A DNA stretch of 25,471 nucleotides from the IMG/VR virus record IMGVR_UViG_3300030118_005740, positions 1 through 25,471 of that record; one strand, given 5' to 3'. Each line of letters opens with the position of its first letter. The stretch's first letter is position 1. The notes beneath the pieces are model-generated. The model searched no databases, was not told the DNA's origin, and saw only the letters and a program-made list of their open reading frames with translations. Source of the DNA: a virus. A program made the translations under genes and the position numbers. Shown piece after piece: positions 10,201 to 16,462 of this stretch.

Positions 10201-13200
10201 ATGATAGAGGTGACATTTACACGGTAAATTCATATCCAGTAGAAAGATTTGGAGATATTCCACATCTAAAAGATGGATTAAGAGCATCAGATACTTTAGA
10301 TTTTAGACCAAGGGTATCAAATTTTTCAGGAAGTGGATCACCTTTTGCTTTTTCAAATCGTACTTTTAATAATGCTATTAATCCATCATTTATTGTATCA
10401 CCAAATGAGAGTTCAATAATTGGTTATAATTTTTACTTACCAAGAAAAGATAAAGTTATATTAGGAAGTGATGGTGCCATTGGAATTATGGTAGGAGAAT
10501 CATCACTTAATCCTAAAGAACCATCCACAACTGACAACACAATGGAGTTGGGGGTAATAAGTTTACCTGCGTATCTTTATAGTCCTGATGATGCGATTAT
10601 TACATTAACTGATAACGTAAGATTTACCATGAGAGATATTGGTAAATTAGAAGATAGAATTGAAAATTTAGAGATAACTTCATCTTTAAGTTTACTTGAA
10701 TTAGATACAAAAACACTACAAATTCAAGATGCAGATGGTTTAACTAGATTTAAAACTGGATTTTTCGTTGATGATTTCAAAAATACCAGTTTAATGGATA
10801 TTGATAACATAGATTGTAATGTATCAGTCACTCGTAGAAATAGAAGAAGAAAAAAACTGAATGGAGGAGTAAAAGAGGGTGAAGAAAATATAATGACCGC
10901 ACCTGCTCACATGTGGTCAGTAAAACCAGAATTAGCATTAGATGCATCTTTAAATTCACAAACTGCAGATTTCTCAGCAGATCTTCCTCTATTAGATCCT
11001 AATGTCAGAAAAACAGGTGATTTAATCACTTTAGATTATGATGAAATTCAATGGTTAGGAAACCCACTTGCATCCAGAGTTGAAAATGTTAACCCATTTA
11101 ATTTGACTGGTTTTTACGGAAAAGTAAAATTAGATCCTGCAAATGATACTTGGATTAGAAATGTTGAAATAGACGGTGGAAAAAAAATGATCACTGGTAC
11201 TGTTGATAGAACTTATGTTGAAAAAGTACAACTTAGTTCAAAACCAGATGATCATATTCGATCTCGTAATGTGGGTTTCGCTGTTGATGGTTTAAGACCT
11301 GTTACAAGATTTTATCCATTTTTTGATAAAACAAGTGGTATTGATATCTTACCAAAACTAATTGAAATGTCAATGGTAAATGGTATTTTTACTAAGGGAG
11401 AAAAAGTAGAGGCTACAGTTGACGGAAAAAGAGTTGCAATATTTAGAATTATACAACCTGATCATAAAGAAGGAGATATAAATTCACCAACTAAAACATT
11501 TAATGCTAATCCATATGATACAACAAGCAGTTTAGGAACATCTTATTCAGCATCTTCAACAGTTTTAAATGTTGATATCAACTCTTTGATAGATGAGGCA
11601 AAAGGAGAGTATTATGGATACATTCCAAACTCAGAATCAGTAACTTTACTTGGACAAACAAGTAAAGCACAAGCAACAGTGACAAATGTTAGATTGGTTG
11701 CAGACACATTTGGAGATCTTTATGGTTCATTCTTCTTTAGAAATCCATTATCAGATCCACCTCCATCATTAAGATTTAAAACAGGCACAAGTACGTTTAA
11801 ATTAACATCCAGTATTGTAAATGAAGATCCACAACTAGGTTCTGAATTAATAAGTTCAGCAGTTACTGAATATGTAACAAGTGGAAAAGTAAATACGATT
11901 AAATCAACTAACGTTACCATTAGAACACCACCTGCATATTATTATAATTATACAAGTGGTGGTGGACAAAGATACGTTATAACAAATAGATATACATGGG
12001 ATGGTAGATATAAAAAATATACTGTCCAAGAAGCCAGAGCATTACAAAGATCAGGTGCGAGTGTAACAGATGAACGAGGAACATATTTTACAGGACAACC
12101 ATCAAACACAGTTTCTCAAGGTGCTTTATCTAGAAGATATGCTGCAAGTACTTTTGGAACTGGTATTCCATCAGGTAGTGACTTAAAAGCAGGTTCTTTT
12201 GGAATATCTCCTGCGGGTCGATTAGAGGCACAGAAGAATAAAATATTATCGGGTTTAGACAGGGTACGAAGTCTCTTTAGTAGAAAAAGTAATAACAACA
12301 ATAACCAATCAAGTGGTGGTGGTGGCAACCAATCAAGTGGCGGCGGAGGCGGCAACGGTGGCGGCGGAGGCGGCAACGGTGGCGGCGGAGGCGGCAACGG
12401 TGGTAATGGTGGAGGACCAAGTCCAAGTCCAAGTCCAAGTCCATCTGTTGCTCGAAGAAATAGAAGAAGAGGGCAAGGTGGAAGAGTTAATGGTTCACCT
12501 TTAGGAACAATACCAGGTAGAAATAGTGTAGGTATAGACCCATTATCACAAACATTTAAAGTTGATGAAAATGGTGCATTTTTAACATCAGTTGACTTAT
12601 TTTTTGCATCAAAAGATCCTACAGAAAATCTTACAGTAGAAATTAGAACAACTGAATTCGGAACTCCTACAACACAATTAGTTCAAGATTTTGCTCGTGC
12701 AGTTGTTAGTCCTGATCAAATCACCACTTCAAATAATGGTGAGGTAGCAACAAGAGTTACTTTCCCATCACCAGTATTTTTGGAACCTAATTTAGAATAT
12801 GCTTTAGTTCTTGGAGTTACCCAATCAATTAATTATGAAGTTTGGATATCACGTATGGGTGATAAAACTGTTAACACACAAACTTTACCAGATGCTGAAT
12901 CTGTTGTTGTAACAAAACAATATGTTGGTGGAAGTTTATTTAAATCACAGAATGGTAGTATTTGGACTGCTAGCCAATATGAAGACATGAAATTTAGATT
13001 ATATAAAGCTAATTTCACATCAACTGAAGGAACTGTATTTTTCTATAATTCTGAAATGGATACCAGATCTGGTAATATTGAAAGACTGAAAAGAAATTCA
13101 ATAAAAACTTTACCAAGAAAATTACAAGTAGGTATCCAAACAACCACTCATGCATCATCTATATTAAAATTAGGTGAGGGTGTAAAAGTAAGTGATTCTA

Positions 13201-14978
13201 CGTCTGCTACTGCAGTTCATGGATATATTGAAAGAGTAGGTGGTCCTATAAACACACTTGCTATCACTAATAGTGGAAAAGGTTTTACTCCGAGTCAAAC
13301 CTATAATAATGTCCCTTTATTTGCCATAACAGGTAATGGATCGGGTGCAACCGCAACTGTCGCAACTAATAGTTCAGGACAAGTTTCATCAATTTCGATT
13401 ACAAGTAATGTAGGTGGAAATGGATACGCAGCTGGTGATATCATAGGTATAACAACAAGTAATGTAACTAAAGGTTCTGAAGCTTTAATAACTGTCTCAG
13501 CAACAAATGGAACTGGTATGCTTTTCCTCAATAATGTTCAGGGTGAAGAATTTACAAGTGGTCAACCAATTGTTGTTTATGAGGGTTCTACTGCTACATC
13601 ATACGGTAGCACAGAAATTACTTCGTCAGCAGTTTATGATGCAAAATATGAAGGTAATGTTATTGAAGTAAATCATTTCAATCACGGAATGCAGGCTGAT
13701 AATAATCTTGTCACTCTTGCAGATATAGAACCCGATACGATACCAGTCTTACTAACTGATTCACTATCAGTTGATGGCCAAACAATATCAGTTGCAAGTA
13801 CATCTGAATTTGTAACATATAATGGAATATCTACATCACAGGGTTATGTTAAAATTAACAATGAAATAATTTTCTACAATAGTATAGGAACCAATCAACT
13901 TGGCATAGGAACAAGAGGTGTAGACGGAACAATACCAAGAACTCATGAAACAGGTGATAAGGCAAACAAGTATGAATTAAATGGATTTGACTTAAGATGT
14001 ATTAATACCGACCATAGTATGGTATTAATGGGTCAAGAAATAAATGATCTTAGAGACATGGATAATTACTACTTGAGTCTAAATAGAAAAAATTTAAATT
14101 CTGGTGACACACAAGTTAGTTTTAAAGATGAGTCAAATCTTGGTGGTGATAATATATTTGCATCTCAAAACTATCAATTCGATACTATCATACCTCAATT
14201 TAATACATTGATTCCAAGTAGTGATGTTACCATGGGTACTCAAATTAGAACTGTCTCTGGAACAAGTGCTGGTGGAAGTGAGGTTTCGTTTATTGATCAA
14301 GGATTTGAAAACATCGCAATTGATAATGAAAATGAATTATCTACTCCTAGATTACTTTGTTCAAAAATCAATGAAACCAATAGATTATCAGATTTACCAT
14401 TAAATAGGTCAGTTACTTTAGGTGTAAAACTATTATCAAATAATAGTAATATATCTCCTGTAATAGATATTCAAAATGGTGTTATTATTTACAAGAGATC
14501 AAGATTGAATAAACCAATATTAGATTATGTTAAAGACGGAAGATCTCAACAATCATCTGGTGATCCACACTCATCAGTTTATATAAGTAATCAAGTTGAT
14601 TTAAAAAATCCAGCTACTTCTTTGAAACTCTTAATATCTGCTAATCGTGATGCGACTGCAGATTTCAGAGCATTCTATCAACTTGTTAGAGCAGATGGTA
14701 CTGAGACAGAACTTTCTTACACAGCATTTCCTGGTTTTGATAATCTTGATGATACAGATGGAGATGGTTTTGGAGACAGAATTATTGATAAATCTAAGAA
14801 TAGTGGTAAACCAGATGCTTTCGTTTCTCCTAGTGTAGATGATGAATTTAAGGAATATCAATTTAGTGTTGATGAACTTGAAGAATTCATAGGTTACAAG
14901 ATAAAAATTGTTATGAATGGAACAAATGAAGCAAAAGCTCCAAGATTTAAAGATTTAAGAACAATTGCATTAGCATGA
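7284..14978 (+). CDS. Giant virion structural protein, DUF4815-like N-terminus, probable baseplate/fibre protein
   Basis: This 2564-residue protein begins three bases after gp8. Residues 1 to about 1170 look like the DUF4815 type of phage virion protein: an N-terminus with SPYYDDFD and QARELSTLQSILQNQVE, a YYDYSRIVR...DTLDFRPRV segment (about 947-1013), and a predicted helix LEDRIENLE (about 1120). An arginine patch RRNRRRKK (1184-1191) follows. Residues 1678-1721 form a low-complexity linker of (NQSSGGGG)2, (GGGGGNG)3 and (PS)5, ending in a second RRNRRR. After it comes a beta domain with DPLSQTF, VDLFFASKD and SLFKSQNGS (about 1747-1920), a GxGY-type module (about 1992-2058), an NNE/RG module (about 2165-2232), and a C-terminal domain with the calcium-type loop DTDGDGFGD (2490-2498). 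The linker splits it into a body of about 1680 and a distal part of about 840 residues. Wedge-to-fibre linkage is inferred from position. The name DUF4815 is from memory. Confidence 0.85.
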   Translation: MSQKTNLNISPYYDDFDKDDQFYKVLFKPGFPVQARELSTLQSILQNQVEQFGTHMFKDGSMVVPGGIAYDPEYYSMIIEPEHLGVPVISYLDELKNKKLKSEVTGVQFTIDDYLYPEDSDQIEQPTIFVKYLSSGPDNVAAFPFDGENIIVEETFVYGNTTITAGQTVLKLVDVDSHFTGSAAKLSAGVYFIRGNFVEVPNDKIVLDPYNQYPSYRVGLTIDEQIITAKDDPQLYDNARGFSNFAAPGADRLKIKTELSKKSLTDFNDTNFIELLRIDDGQIKVINNQTEYNLIRDYFAKRTYEESGNYSLDEFRIDVLNSLNDGFSPDGGVYRLGEETSDGNIPNDDLMCVKVSSGKAYVKGYDISLDSSTILDVQKPRDVQEVDSALIPYQMGTIFKVNHASGVPAPNINDDTATVELYNKRTTIDNNKQGDKIGEARIYSFAVSDASYENDTTEWDLHLFDVQIFTKIEFNVATSASQIPVTSFVRGVSSGASGFASVVSSSYNCIHLSNVTGQFMAGEQVVINENTSIIRSIKSIETFGIQDVKGIFQNTSSVTGYGVSFTADTVLQRVISPSFSNADKITITGAGATTNGTFNFVGVSTGTILRYTPEGETIERFNRIETVSADGFSVTLSAVPTIAGICNGALNTSKISTTFAFGVPKVSLEDSKGLYSEIENKNVSDVFIDNASLIVGKNITGEATNSDGVCTFDLSQSGLTTAFYESFDEERYSVHYSDKTIEPLTPDQFVLSNDGQSVTINGLKASESNIVVSTTLRKQGLKSKQKNYIRSERVTVESTAVGINTALTGLTQSSSYGLRVEDKEISLNKPDAVKIIGVFESLNTLAPTLDKFVFPSGLSLDSQSVLGELLLGDVTGAVAQIVGRVSATEVEVVMLSSTNFAIGEVVLFLESQITSTLQDIVNGNHTIITNRFELDRGQREQYYDYSRIVRKSNFAPPSRKLLIVYDRFDVPTNDRGDIYTVNSYPVERFGDIPHLKDGLRASDTLDFRPRVSNFSGSGSPFAFSNRTFNNAINPSFIVSPNESSIIGYNFYLPRKDKVILGSDGAIGIMVGESSLNPKEPSTTDNTMELGVISLPAYLYSPDDAIITLTDNVRFTMRDIGKLEDRIENLEITSSLSLLELDTKTLQIQDADGLTRFKTGFFVDDFKNTSLMDIDNIDCNVSVTRRNRRRKKLNGGVKEGEENIMTAPAHMWSVKPELALDASLNSQTADFSADLPLLDPNVRKTGDLITLDYDEIQWLGNPLASRVENVNPFNLTGFYGKVKLDPANDTWIRNVEIDGGKKMITGTVDRTYVEKVQLSSKPDDHIRSRNVGFAVDGLRPVTRFYPFFDKTSGIDILPKLIEMSMVNGIFTKGEKVEATVDGKRVAIFRIIQPDHKEGDINSPTKTFNANPYDTTSSLGTSYSASSTVLNVDINSLIDEAKGEYYGYIPNSESVTLLGQTSKAQATVTNVRLVADTFGDLYGSFFFRNPLSDPPPSLRFKTGTSTFKLTSSIVNEDPQLGSELISSAVTEYVTSGKVNTIKSTNVTIRTPPAYYYNYTSGGGQRYVITNRYTWDGRYKKYTVQEARALQRSGASVTDERGTYFTGQPSNTVSQGALSRRYAASTFGTGIPSGSDLKAGSFGISPAGRLEAQKNKILSGLDRVRSLFSRKSNNNNNQSSGGGGNQSSGGGGGNGGGGGGNGGGGGGNGGNGGGPSPSPSPSPSVARRNRRRGQGGRVNGSPLGTIPGRNSVGIDPLSQTFKVDENGAFLTSVDLFFASKDPTENLTVEIRTTEFGTPTTQLVQDFARAVVSPDQITTSNNGEVATRVTFPSPVFLEPNLEYALVLGVTQSINYEVWISRMGDKTVNTQTLPDAESVVVTKQYVGGSLFKSQNGSIWTASQYEDMKFRLYKANFTSTEGTVFFYNSEMDTRSGNIERLKRNSIKTLPRKLQVGIQTTTHASSILKLGEGVKVSDSTSATAVHGYIERVGGPINTLAITNSGKGFTPSQTYNNVPLFAITGNGSGATATVATNSSGQVSSISITSNVGGNGYAAGDIIGITTSNVTKGSEALITVSATNGTGMLFLNNVQGEEFTSGQPIVVYEGSTATSYGSTEITSSAVYDAKYEGNVIEVNHFNHGMQADNNLVTLADIEPDTIPVLLTDSLSVDGQTISVASTSEFVTYNGISTSQGYVKINNEIIFYNSIGTNQLGIGTRGVDGTIPRTHETGDKANKYELNGFDLRCINTDHSMVLMGQEINDLRDMDNYYLSLNRKNLNSGDTQVSFKDESNLGGDNIFASQNYQFDTIIPQFNTLIPSSDVTMGTQIRTVSGTSAGGSEVSFIDQGFENIAIDNENELSTPRLLCSKINETNRLSDLPLNRSVTLGVKLLSNNSNISPVIDIQNGVIIYKRSRLNKPILDYVKDGRSQQSSGDPHSSVYISNQVDLKNPATSLKLLISANRDATADFRAFYQLVRADGTETELSYTAFPGFDNLDDTDGDGFGDRIIDKSKNSGKPDAFVSPSVDDEFKEYQFSVDELEEFIGYKIKIVMNGTNEAKAPRFKDLRTIALA
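12303..12350 (+). repeat. 24-bp tandem repeat, two copies, encoding NQSSGGGG
   Basis: Copies at 12303-12326 and 12327-12350 share AACCAATCAAGTGG and then differ only at synonymous Gly positions (GGT in the first, GGC or GGA in the second). They form the start of the Gly-rich linker in the 2564-residue protein. Confidence 0.85.
12339..12401 (+). repeat. 21-bp perfect tandem repeat, three copies, encoding GGGGGNG
   Basis: Three identical 21-bp units at 12339-12359, 12360-12380 and 12381-12401, in frame with the gene (first codon is residue 1686). The unit is made mostly of GGC and GGA codons, giving an island of very high GC in AT-rich DNA. The identity of the copies suggests recent expansion by slippage, so copy number may vary between isolates. 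The frame tolerates changes in whole units. Confidence 0.9.
12417..12440 (+). repeat. 6-bp tandem repeat CCAAGT, four copies, encoding Pro-Ser
   Basis: Four perfect CCAAGT units followed by CCATCT encode five Pro-Ser dipeptides (residues 1712-1721). Pro-Ser stretches usually act as stiff, extended, protease-tolerant spacers. Together with the preceding Gly-Asn repeats this forms a flexible-then-stiff hinge. Confidence 0.85.
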
Positions 14979-15169
14979 TACCTATCAAAGATCACAAACA
15001 TTTATACCGTGATGAAAATAGTGGTGCAGTAATAAATACTGACACAGTTGGATATCAACAGTATAAAAAAACAAAAAAAATAAAAAATAATCAAAAAAAT
15101 GAGATAGAAAAGATGAAGGATGACATTGAAGAAATAAAAAATTTGCTTAAGCAAATAGTTAATAAATAA
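14975..15169 (+). CDS. Small protein with C-terminal coiled coil, function unknown
   Basis: 64 residues. The ATG overlaps the TGA of the giant gene (ATGA), so translation is probably coupled. The N-terminus (MIPIKDHKHLYRDENSGAVI) resembles small hypothetical proteins I recall from marine T4-like phages. The middle is Lys/Asn-rich and basic. Residues about 40-62 (EIEKMKDDIEEIKNLLKQI) have heptad-spaced Ile/Met/Leu and should form a coiled coil. No Cys, signal peptide or membrane segment. It could be a minor baseplate component or an assembly helper; the sequence does not decide. Confidence 0.75.
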   Translation: MIPIKDHKHLYRDENSGAVINTDTVGYQQYKKTKKIKNNQKNEIEKMKDDIEEIKNLLKQIVNK

Positions 15170-15187
15170 ATTATTCTTAATTATGAA

Positions 15188-15844
15188 ATGTTTGAAATTA
15201 ATCCAGAAATTAAAATAAAAAAAGAATATCTCTTAGATACAACTATTTTCATAGTAGATGATTTTTATAAAAATCCTCATGAGGTTTTTAATCTTTTATT
15301 TAATAGAGAGGTTCCTCTATGGAAGATGGATCAAAAACCATCTTATAACACCATTCATTTTGAAGATAGAAGGACAGAGGAATATAATTACGCTTTAAAA
15401 CCAGTTTATGAATTTTTACAAGGTTTATGCGGACAAACTTATGATGATCCTTTTTTAATCACAAATGTTCATAAATTTTTTAAACATGATTTTAATGATT
15501 ATGAAAATTGTGTTTGGTGGCCGCATCGAGATAGTGGTTATAATGGTATAGTTTATTTTAGTGATGAATGTGGGACAAATCTATATTCACCTGATTTTTA
15601 TGATAAAAGTGCAAGAGAACTGGGAAATGAACATAAAACAGTGTGGGTAAAAAAAGAAAAATATAAAAAATTAAAAACTATTGAGTCTAAGTTTAATAGA
15701 TTAGCATTTTTTGATGGACTTAAGTTTCCTCACGGAATGGACATTTGCAATGACAAATACTTTCACGATGAGTATCGTTATAATCAGGTATTCTTTTTTG
15801 ATAATCCAGATTTCAAAATGATAAACACTCATCGAGATATATAG
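15188..15844 (+). CDS. Putative 2-oxoglutarate/Fe(II)-dependent oxygenase-like protein
   Basis: 218 residues. An HxD motif (H113, D115 in WWPHRDSGYNGIVYF), a GTNLY strand (129-133), a distal His in FPHGM (H182) and an Arg 15 residues later in YRYNQVFFF (R197) fit the iron-binding facial triad and the 2-oxoglutarate carboxylate anchor of the double-stranded beta-helix dioxygenases. The layout resembles the DUF6445 kind (family name from memory). Such enzymes hydroxylate protein side chains or small molecules using O2 and 2-oxoglutarate; the substrate here is unknown. It starts 18 bases after the preceding gene with no clear Shine-Dalgarno sequence, and appears more AT-rich than its neighbours. 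It lies between baseplate and fibre genes, so modification of a virion protein is one option and a host-directed role is another. Pro-hydroxylase activity is not shown. Confidence 0.75.
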   Translation: MFEINPEIKIKKEYLLDTTIFIVDDFYKNPHEVFNLLFNREVPLWKMDQKPSYNTIHFEDRRTEEYNYALKPVYEFLQGLCGQTYDDPFLITNVHKFFKHDFNDYENCVWWPHRDSGYNGIVYFSDECGTNLYSPDFYDKSARELGNEHKTVWVKKEKYKKLKTIESKFNRLAFFDGLKFPHGMDICNDKYFHDEYRYNQVFFFDNPDFKMINTHRDI

Positions 15845-15859
15845 AGGGATTATTGGAAA

Positions 15860-15867
15860 TATAAATA
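15860..15867 (+). promoter_or_regulatory. T4-type late promoter (TATAAATA) for the small structural / fibre / neck genes
   Basis: A second exact TATAAATA lies in the 50-base gap between the oxygenase gene and the gene at 15895, ending 27 bases before its ATG. This gap is the largest in the window. The placement matches the gp8 promoter and suggests a late unit running from 15895 through the neck and terminase genes. Confidence 0.75.
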
Positions 15868-15894
15868 TATCTAGAATCCTGATATTGTTTTTAA

Positions 15895-16233
15895 ATGGCA
15901 GTTTATGTAAGTAATCTAACTGTTAATACTGGAACTACATTTTCTCAAATATTTACTTTGGAAAGTGCAGCTACTAATTCTGCTACGGATTTGACTGGTT
16001 TCACTGCAACTGCACAGATGCGTAAACATCCTGGCAGTAGTTCAGCAACCAATTTTCAAACCTCCATTATTAATGCGGAAGGTGGAAGAATAAGAGTTGG
16101 TTTAACAACAAGTCAGACAGCAGCATTGAAACCTGGTAGATTCATGTACGATGTTCTCATTACAGATGCATCGGGTGAAGTTACTAGAGTTTTAGAGGGT
16201 GCTGTTCTAGTTAGAGAGGGAGTTACAAAATAA
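15895..16233 (+). CDS. Small virion structural protein, possibly Ig-like
   Basis: 112 residues, first gene after the late promoter. Pattern: N-terminal MAVYVSNLTVNTGTTF, a DLTGFTATAQMRKHPG segment (about 32-47), SQTAALKPGRFMYDVLITD (about 73-91), and VTRVLEGAVLVREGV at the end. The alternating beta pattern and the FTATAQMRK...YDVLITD layout recall the N-terminal beta-sandwich of phage baseplate upper proteins (BppU type) and small marine-phage structural proteins. That similarity is from memory and weak. Its stop overlaps the next start (TAATG), so the two proteins are probably made together and may act together at the baseplate or fibre base. Confidence 0.75.
   Translation: MAVYVSNLTVNTGTTFSQIFTLESAATNSATDLTGFTATAQMRKHPGSSSATNFQTSIINAEGGRIRVGLTTSQTAALKPGRFMYDVLITDASGEVTRVLEGAVLVREGVTK
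16214..16222 (+). promoter_or_regulatory. Ribosome binding site for the gene at 16233
   Basis: The purine run GAGAGGGAG ends 10 bases before the ATG that overlaps the previous stop codon. It supports this start and coupled translation. Confidence 0.6.
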
Positions 16234-16460
16234 TGGCAGATATTAAAGTCAGAGTTGGACAAAAAAATGCCATCAAGGTTACATCCTCATTATCTGGTGC
16301 ATCAGCAGGATCTCTTGGTGAACTTAGTGATGTGAATGTAAGTAATCCACAAAATGGAATGGTTTTAGTATACAACAGCACGACACAACAGTGGACTGGA
16401 ACATTAGAATTAACTCCAGGTGCATCTCAGAATTTGGACATAAACGGAGGTAGCTTCTAG
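16233..16460 (+). CDS. Small virion structural protein ending in DINGGSF
   Basis: 75 residues, starting inside the previous stop (TAATG). It contains LGELSDVNVSNPQNGMVLVYN (about residues 28-48, interrupted here by nothing), followed by TTQQWTG. The 'LSDV...P.NG.VL.YN...W' pattern is common in phage tail-fibre proteins as a short beta motif near fibre tips or connectors. The C-terminus DINGGSF resembles the end of the next protein (LDGGTF). A fibre-associated connector is plausible; this is inference. Confidence 0.75.
   Translation: MADIKVRVGQKNAIKVTSSLSGASAGSLGELSDVNVSNPQNGMVLVYNSTTQQWTGTLELTPGASQNLDINGGSF
16446..16450 (+). promoter_or_regulatory. Shine-Dalgarno GGAGG for the tail-fibre-like gene, inside the preceding reading frame
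   Basis: GGAGG lies 12 bases before the ATG at 16463 and is read in the upstream gene as part of the Gly-Gly codons of its DINGGSF terminus. Confidence 0.65.
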
Positions 16461-16462
16461 AA

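Noticed and set aside
12303-12440. Collagen-like domain in the 2564-residue protein
   Set aside because: Gly is not in a regular Gly-X-Y pattern and Pro is confined to the Pro-Ser part, so this is a low-complexity linker and not a collagen triple helix.
12116-12504. Pro-rich (- strand) and Val/Ala-rich (+ strand, other frame) reading frames over the Gly linker
   Set aside because: Both are frame shadows of the tandem GGC/GGA and CCAAGT repeats.
15161-15168. AATAAATA as a late promoter for the oxygenase gene
   Set aside because: One mismatch to TATAAATA, and it falls in the codons for Asn-Lys-stop of the preceding gene in very AT-rich DNA, so chance is a sufficient explanation.
15835-15872. 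Inverted repeat AGATATAT / ATATATCT around the 15845-15894 gap as a terminator
   Set aside because: The stem is almost all A-T with a 22-base loop and includes promoter sequence; too weak to call.
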